A DNA stretch of 64,000 nt, from contig NZ_LFLZ01000031.1 of NCBI RefSeq assembly GCF_001189845.1, positions 1-64,000 of the forward strand. The letters are read 5' to 3'. The DNA comes from Bradyrhizobium tropiciagri (GTDB lineage Bacteria; Pseudomonadota; Alphaproteobacteria; Rhizobiales; Xanthobacteraceae). Shown here piece by piece: positions 60,738 through 64,000 of this stretch. The translations under genes and the position numbers were made by a program. How positions within the stretch are numbered: the stretch's first letter is position 1; every line of letters starts with the position of its first letter. A model generated the notes under the pieces. That model was not told the origin of the DNA. It worked only from the letters and a program-made list of their open reading frames with translations, and ran no database searches.

Positions 60738-61484
60738 ATGGGATTCTCGCTTCGCTCGTTTGCGCTGCGCTCTGTCATGTTGGGCTTCGGCCTGGTTCTG
60801 GCCGCGCCGGTCGCCGAACTCAATGCCGCCTCGCTGCTGTCGCCCGGCCCGGCCACCCTGCTCAGACAGTCAACCGAACCGTTCGGCCTCGCGACCGGCC
60901 TGCTCGCCGGCGGCGGCCTGCACGACAAATGGCTCGGCGTGCAGCACCAGCTCGCCGATGAATTGGTGCAGCTCGCAGCCTGCGAGAGCGACCGCGCGGG
61001 GTGTGCGTCGCCCGAGGCGCTGCGATTCCTGGCGATCGTCGATCTTGGTCGCGCGCGCAACGGCCGCGCCCGGCTCGGTGAGATCAACCGCGCCATCAAT
61101 CTCGCGATCCATCCGGGCAGCGATCTTGCGACTTATGGCGAGCCCGACGTCTGGGCCACGCCGCTCGCCACCTTCGCCCGCGGCAGCGGCGATTGCGAAG
61201 ATTATGCGATCGCCAAGTTCGTGGCGCTCGCTAAGGCCGGCGTCGCGCCGGAGGATTTGCGTATCGTGGTCATGCACGACCTGCTGGGCGGCGAGGACCA
61301 TGCGGTGGTCGCGGCACGGCTCGACGGCCACTGGCTGACGCTCGACAACCGTCGCATGGCGATGATCGAGGATACCGACATCAGGAGGTTCCGGCCGACC
61401 TTCGTGATCGACCAGAACGGCGTCAACCGTTATGTCGATGCGCCGCCCGTCACCGAGGCCGCGTGGCGGCCGGCGGCGCGGTGA
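60738..61484 (+). CDS. Transglutaminase-like cysteine peptidase (BTLCP, LapG-like)
   Basis: A 248-residue periplasmic protein. Signal peptide MGFSLRSFALRSVMLGFGLVLAAPVAELNA. The catalytic triad of the bacterial transglutaminase-like cysteine peptidases (Peptidase_C93) is visible: Cys153 in GSGDCEDYAIAK, His188 in GEDHAVVAARL and Asp203 in LTLDNRRM. LapG, the best-known member, cuts a large adhesin in its N-terminal region to release it from the surface. Being divergent from the giant surface-protein gene, it may process that protein, though no classic TAAG/PAAG site is seen in its N-terminal region. Start ATG 60738 follows GGGGGTGTC. Confidence 0.9.
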   Translation: MGFSLRSFALRSVMLGFGLVLAAPVAELNAASLLSPGPATLLRQSTEPFGLATGLLAGGGLHDKWLGVQHQLADELVQLAACESDRAGCASPEALRFLAIVDLGRARNGRARLGEINRAINLAIHPGSDLATYGEPDVWATPLATFARGSGDCEDYAIAKFVALAKAGVAPEDLRIVVMHDLLGGEDHAVVAARLDGHWLTLDNRRMAMIEDTDIRRFRPTFVIDQNGVNRYVDAPPVTEAAWRPAAR

Positions 61485-61528
61485 ATTGAAGAAGTCGCTG
61501 GCCCGCGAATCTGAGCGCAAGCCACCTC

Positions 61529-61613
61529 CGTCATTGCGAGGGAGCGAAGCGACGAAGCAATCCATGCTTCCGCTTGTGGGACTATGGATTGCTTCGCTGC
61601 GCTCGCAATGACG
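61529..61613. repeat. Family D repeat, copy 3
   Basis: Left arm CCGTCATTGCGAGGGAGCGAAGC and right arm TGCGCTCGCAATGACGG enclose GAAGCAATCCAT / ATGGATTGCTTC. Separates converging genes. Confidence 0.85.
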
Positions 61614-61636
61614 GTGGCTAAGTCTCCATCGACGGC

Positions 61637-62836
61637 TCAGAACATCAGATTGTCCTTCACCAGAACCCAGCGGCCGCCCTTGACCTGCTGCACCTGGGTG
61701 ATGGTGTTGGCGAGATGATCCGTCTTGGAGAACTTGGTCGGGGGCGAACTGAAGATATCGAGGAACTTGTCGCCTGACTCCAGCGCATCGAGCATCTTCT
61801 GGCCGGTGAGATCCTTGCCCGCCTTCTGGGCGTAGAAGGCAAACGTCATCACCGCATTGTAGCCGATGATCGCCTGGGTGTTAGCGTCAGAGTTGAACAT
61901 CTTCTTGTAGTTGACCAGCCAGTCCTTCACCTTGCCCTTGGCCGTGTCCTCGTAGGGAATCTCGAAGCCTGACGCTGCGTAGAGGCCCTCGACGGCTTCC
62001 TTGCCGAGCGCTGGCACTTCAAGCACGTTGGTCGGTGTGGCGCCGAGGAAGGTCACATCCCAGCCGAGCTTTCGGGCTTCGTTCATGGCGCCGATGGTCT
62101 CGCGGATCACGGTGCCGAGCACGACGAGATCGCAGCCGTCGGCCTTCATCTTGGCGACCTGCGCCGAGAAATCGGAGGCGCCGCGCTTGTAGCTCGTGAT
62201 CGAGGCGGGCTGCACCTTCATCGCGGCGAGCTGCTGATTGAAGCCATCGAGCACGTTCTTACCGTACTCGTCGTCCTGGTGCATGATGCAGGGCTTCTTG
62301 AAGTTCTTCCAGTCCATCATGTATTTGAGCGCGGCGCGCGTGCTCTCGACATAGGGCAACAGGTTGTTGAACTTCAACCGCTCCTGCGGCTTGGCGGGAT
62401 CGAACTTGAAGGTGAATTCGGCGGCGGTCAGCGGGAACAGCTGCAGCACGCCGGCGTCGAACAGGATGTCCTGCGCAGCGAGCACGGTCGGCGAGCCCAT
62501 CGGGCCGATCATCGCGAAGACCTTGTCGCGCTCGACCATCTTCTGCGAGGCCAGCACGGCCTTCTTCGGGTCGTAGCCATTGTCCTCCAGGATCATCTTG
62601 ATCTTGCGGCCGTTGATGCCGCCGCTGGCGTTGATCTCCTCAACCGCCATCTTCATGCCGTTCGACACCGGAACGCCCCAGACCTTGATCGGGCCGGACA
62701 AATCCTGATGCGTTCCGATCACGATCTCGGTCGGCGAGATGCCTTCATTGGTGACCTTGGTCTGGGCTGCGGCCGGCAGACAGGTCAGCGCCAGCGCGCT
62801 CACCGCAAGGCCCAGCGCCTTCAGCGATTTCGACAT
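61637..62836 (-). CDS. ABC transporter substrate-binding protein (branched-chain amino acid/LivK type)
   Basis: A 399-residue Peripla_BP_6 binding protein. Signal peptide MSKSLKALGLAVSALALTCLPAAAQ; mature core EIVIGTHQDLSGPIKVWGVPV, GINGRKIKMILEDNGYDPKKA, FAMIGPMGSPTVLAAQDI and HQDDEYGKNVLDGF. GGAGGAGACTGCA precedes ATG 62836; the open frame above to 63187 lies mostly in the repeat and the ligase. Ligands of such proteins range from amino acids to aromatic acids; the acyl-CoA synthetase upstream favours an organic acid. The cognate permeases and ATPases are not in the window and may lie to the right. Confidence 0.9.
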   Translation of the reverse strand: MSKSLKALGLAVSALALTCLPAAAQTKVTNEGISPTEIVIGTHQDLSGPIKVWGVPVSNGMKMAVEEINASGGINGRKIKMILEDNGYDPKKAVLASQKMVERDKVFAMIGPMGSPTVLAAQDILFDAGVLQLFPLTAAEFTFKFDPAKPQERLKFNNLLPYVESTRAALKYMMDWKNFKKPCIMHQDDEYGKNVLDGFNQQLAAMKVQPASITSYKRGASDFSAQVAKMKADGCDLVVLGTVIRETIGAMNEARKLGWDVTFLGATPTNVLEVPALGKEAVEGLYAASGFEIPYEDTAKGKVKDWLVNYKKMFNSDANTQAIIGYNAVMTFAFYAQKAGKDLTGQKMLDALESGDKFLDIFSSPPTKFSKTDHLANTITQVQQVKGGRWVLVKDNLMF

Positions 62837-62917
62837 TGCAGTCTCCTCCTTAACAATGGCCCATGTTGAGCGAAGGGTCGGGCCTGCTCGCTCCTTCGCC
62901 AATTTTCTCTTTTCTTG

Positions 62918-62964
62918 AGCATGATCTATCCGGAAAACCGCTTCACACTTTTCCGGATCATGCT
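62918..62964. repeat. Family E repeat, copy 4
   Basis: Arms AGCATGATCTATCCGGAAAA and TTTTCCGGATCATGCT flank CCGCTTCACAC. Its right end abuts the synthetase stop (62965). Confidence 0.85.
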
Positions 62965-64000
62965 CTATGCGACAGCCCGCTCGCCATACATGGCGTCGAT
63001 CTCGGCCGCGTAGCGCTTGTTCACGAAACTGCGCTTCAGCTTCATGGTCGGCGTCAGCTCCTCGTCCTCGGGCGTGAGCTGGCGCTCGATCAGGTAGAAT
63101 TTCTTGATGGTTTCGACGCGCGCGAACTTGGCGTTGACCGCCTCGACCTCGCGGTGGATCAGGTCCTGGATCTCGCGGGCGCGGCACAGGCTCGCATAGT
63201 TCGTGAAGGGGATGTCCTGGTCCTGGGCGTATTTCTCGACGTTCTCCTGATCGATCATGATCAGGCAGGTGAGGTAGGGCCGCTTGTCGCCGATCACGAC
63301 CGCGTCGGAAACGTAGGGCGAGAATTTGAGCTGGTTCTCGATCTCGGACGGCGTGATGTTCTTGCCGCCTGAGGTGATGATGATGTCCTTCATCCGGTCG
63401 GTGATCTTGACATAGCCTTCATTGTCGATCGCACCGACATCGCCGGTGTGCAGCCAGCCCTTCGCGTCGATCGTCTCGGCGGTCTTCTCCGGCTGGTTGA
63501 GATAGCCCATGAAGAGGAAGTCGCCCTTGATCAGGATCTCGCCCTTCGGACAGATCATCACCTCGCCCCAGGGCGCTGCCTTGCCCACCGAGCCGAGCTT
63601 GATGCGGTCCGCCGGCATCATGGTCGCGACGCCGCAATTCTCGGTCTGGCCGTAGACCTCGCGCATGTCGATGCCGAGCGCGAGATACCAGCGGATCAGA
63701 TCCGGCGAGATCGGCGCCGCGCCGGTCAGTGCGATCCGGCAACGGTCGAGCCCGAGCATGCGGCGGATGTTGCGGAACACCAGCCAGTAGGCCGCGTGGT
63801 TGGCGAGCCGCAGCGACAGCGGCGGCGTCTCGCCCTCCAGCCGGCACTCGGTCATCCGGTTGCCGATCGCGAGCGCGCGGGCATACATCCAGTTCTGAAA
63901 CGGGGTCGCGTCCTTCAGCGCGATGGTGATGCCGGAATAGAACTTCTCCCAGATCCTGGGCACCGCGAGGAACGCGGTCGGCTGCACCTCGCGCAGATTG
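62965..64000 (-). CDS. Long-chain acyl-CoA synthetase (AMP-binding), N-terminal part outside the window
   Basis: The frame is open to the right edge, so only the C-terminal 345 residues are seen, beginning ..NLREVQPTAFLAVPRIWEKF. It is a ligase of the FadD15/long-chain type: GAAPISPDLIRWYLALGI, YGQTENCGVATMMPADRI, GDVGAIDNEGYVKITDRMKDIIITSGGKNITPSEIE with the hinge Asp-Arg/Lys and GGKN motif, and a C-terminal LTPTMKLKRSFVNKRY with the catalytic Lys. It activates an acyl chain with ATP and CoA. It is followed by the binding-protein gene after a family E repeat. Confidence 0.9.
   Translation of the reverse strand, partial: NLREVQPTAFLAVPRIWEKFYSGITIALKDATPFQNWMYARALAIGNRMTECRLEGETPPLSLRLANHAAYWLVFRNIRRMLGLDRCRIALTGAAPISPDLIRWYLALGIDMREVYGQTENCGVATMMPADRIKLGSVGKAAPWGEVMICPKGEILIKGDFLFMGYLNQPEKTAETIDAKGWLHTGDVGAIDNEGYVKITDRMKDIIITSGGKNITPSEIENQLKFSPYVSDAVVIGDKRPYLTCLIMIDQENVEKYAQDQDIPFTNYASLCRAREIQDLIHREVEAVNAKFARVETIKKFYLIERQLTPEDEELTPTMKLKRSFVNKRYAAEIDAMYGERAVA

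Overview
The window is a 64 kb piece of a GC-rich alphaproteobacterial chromosome, most likely Bradyrhizobium or a close relative. I infer this from gene content (an MbfA-type iron exporter behind an Irr/ICE-like palindrome, a PrsDE-like type I exporter, a tricarballylate locus, many CoA-dependent catabolic genes) and from at least seven families of intergenic palindromic repeats of the kind common in Bradyrhizobiaceae. I see no rRNA or tRNA gene, phage, insertion sequence or CRISPR array. 

Layout. 0-2.4 kb: DUF6157 protein and a GST, divergent from a WYL-type regulator with a near-perfect operator between them. 2.5-15 kb: a large minus-strand catabolic operon (TetR, SDR dehydrogenase, crotonase, feruloyl-CoA-synthase-like ligase, three acyl-CoA dehydrogenases, nitroreductase, small protein) divergent from a thiolase and a second acyl-CoA ligase. 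Together these look like a beta-oxidation-type route for an aromatic or alicyclic acid. 15-20.4 kb: secreted hypothetical, epoxide-hydrolase-like protein, His-rich secreted protein, and mbfA followed by an outer-membrane-type protein. 20.5-28.6 kb: amidase, NTF2-like protein, Zn alcohol dehydrogenase, a fourth acyl-CoA dehydrogenase, SDR, crotonase, GNAT and DUF1127 proteins. 28.7-35 kb: a tricarballylate (tcu) locus with LysR, MFS symporter, TcuA, a secreted alpha/beta hydrolase and TcuB. 35-39 kb: methyltransferase, Rieske protein, two paralogous amidohydrolases, CinA-like protein. 39-42.3 kb: type I secretion adaptor and ATPase. 42.4-53.5 kb: thioesterase, LysR, then an Opp/Dpp-type ABC system whose operon also encodes an AtzE-like amidase and a 65-residue AtzG-like protein, with two divergent binding proteins. 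53.6-61.5 kb: CHASE2-adenylate cyclase, a 1384-residue FecR/VCBS-repeat surface protein with a type I secretion C-terminus, and a LapG-like (BTLCP) cysteine peptidase. 61.6-64 kb: a branched-chain-type binding protein and the end of an acyl-CoA synthetase that runs off the window. 

How the parts may work together. The most suggestive ensemble is the surface-protein module (cyclase, adhesin, BTLCP peptidase) with the type I exporter about 14 kb away. Others are the transporter-amidase-AtzG-like operon and a tcu locus with a built-in secreted esterase. Six apparent frameshifts occur in five otherwise intact genes. Each is repaired by restoring one base in a short G/C run, so they are more likely sequencing or assembly errors than real decay.
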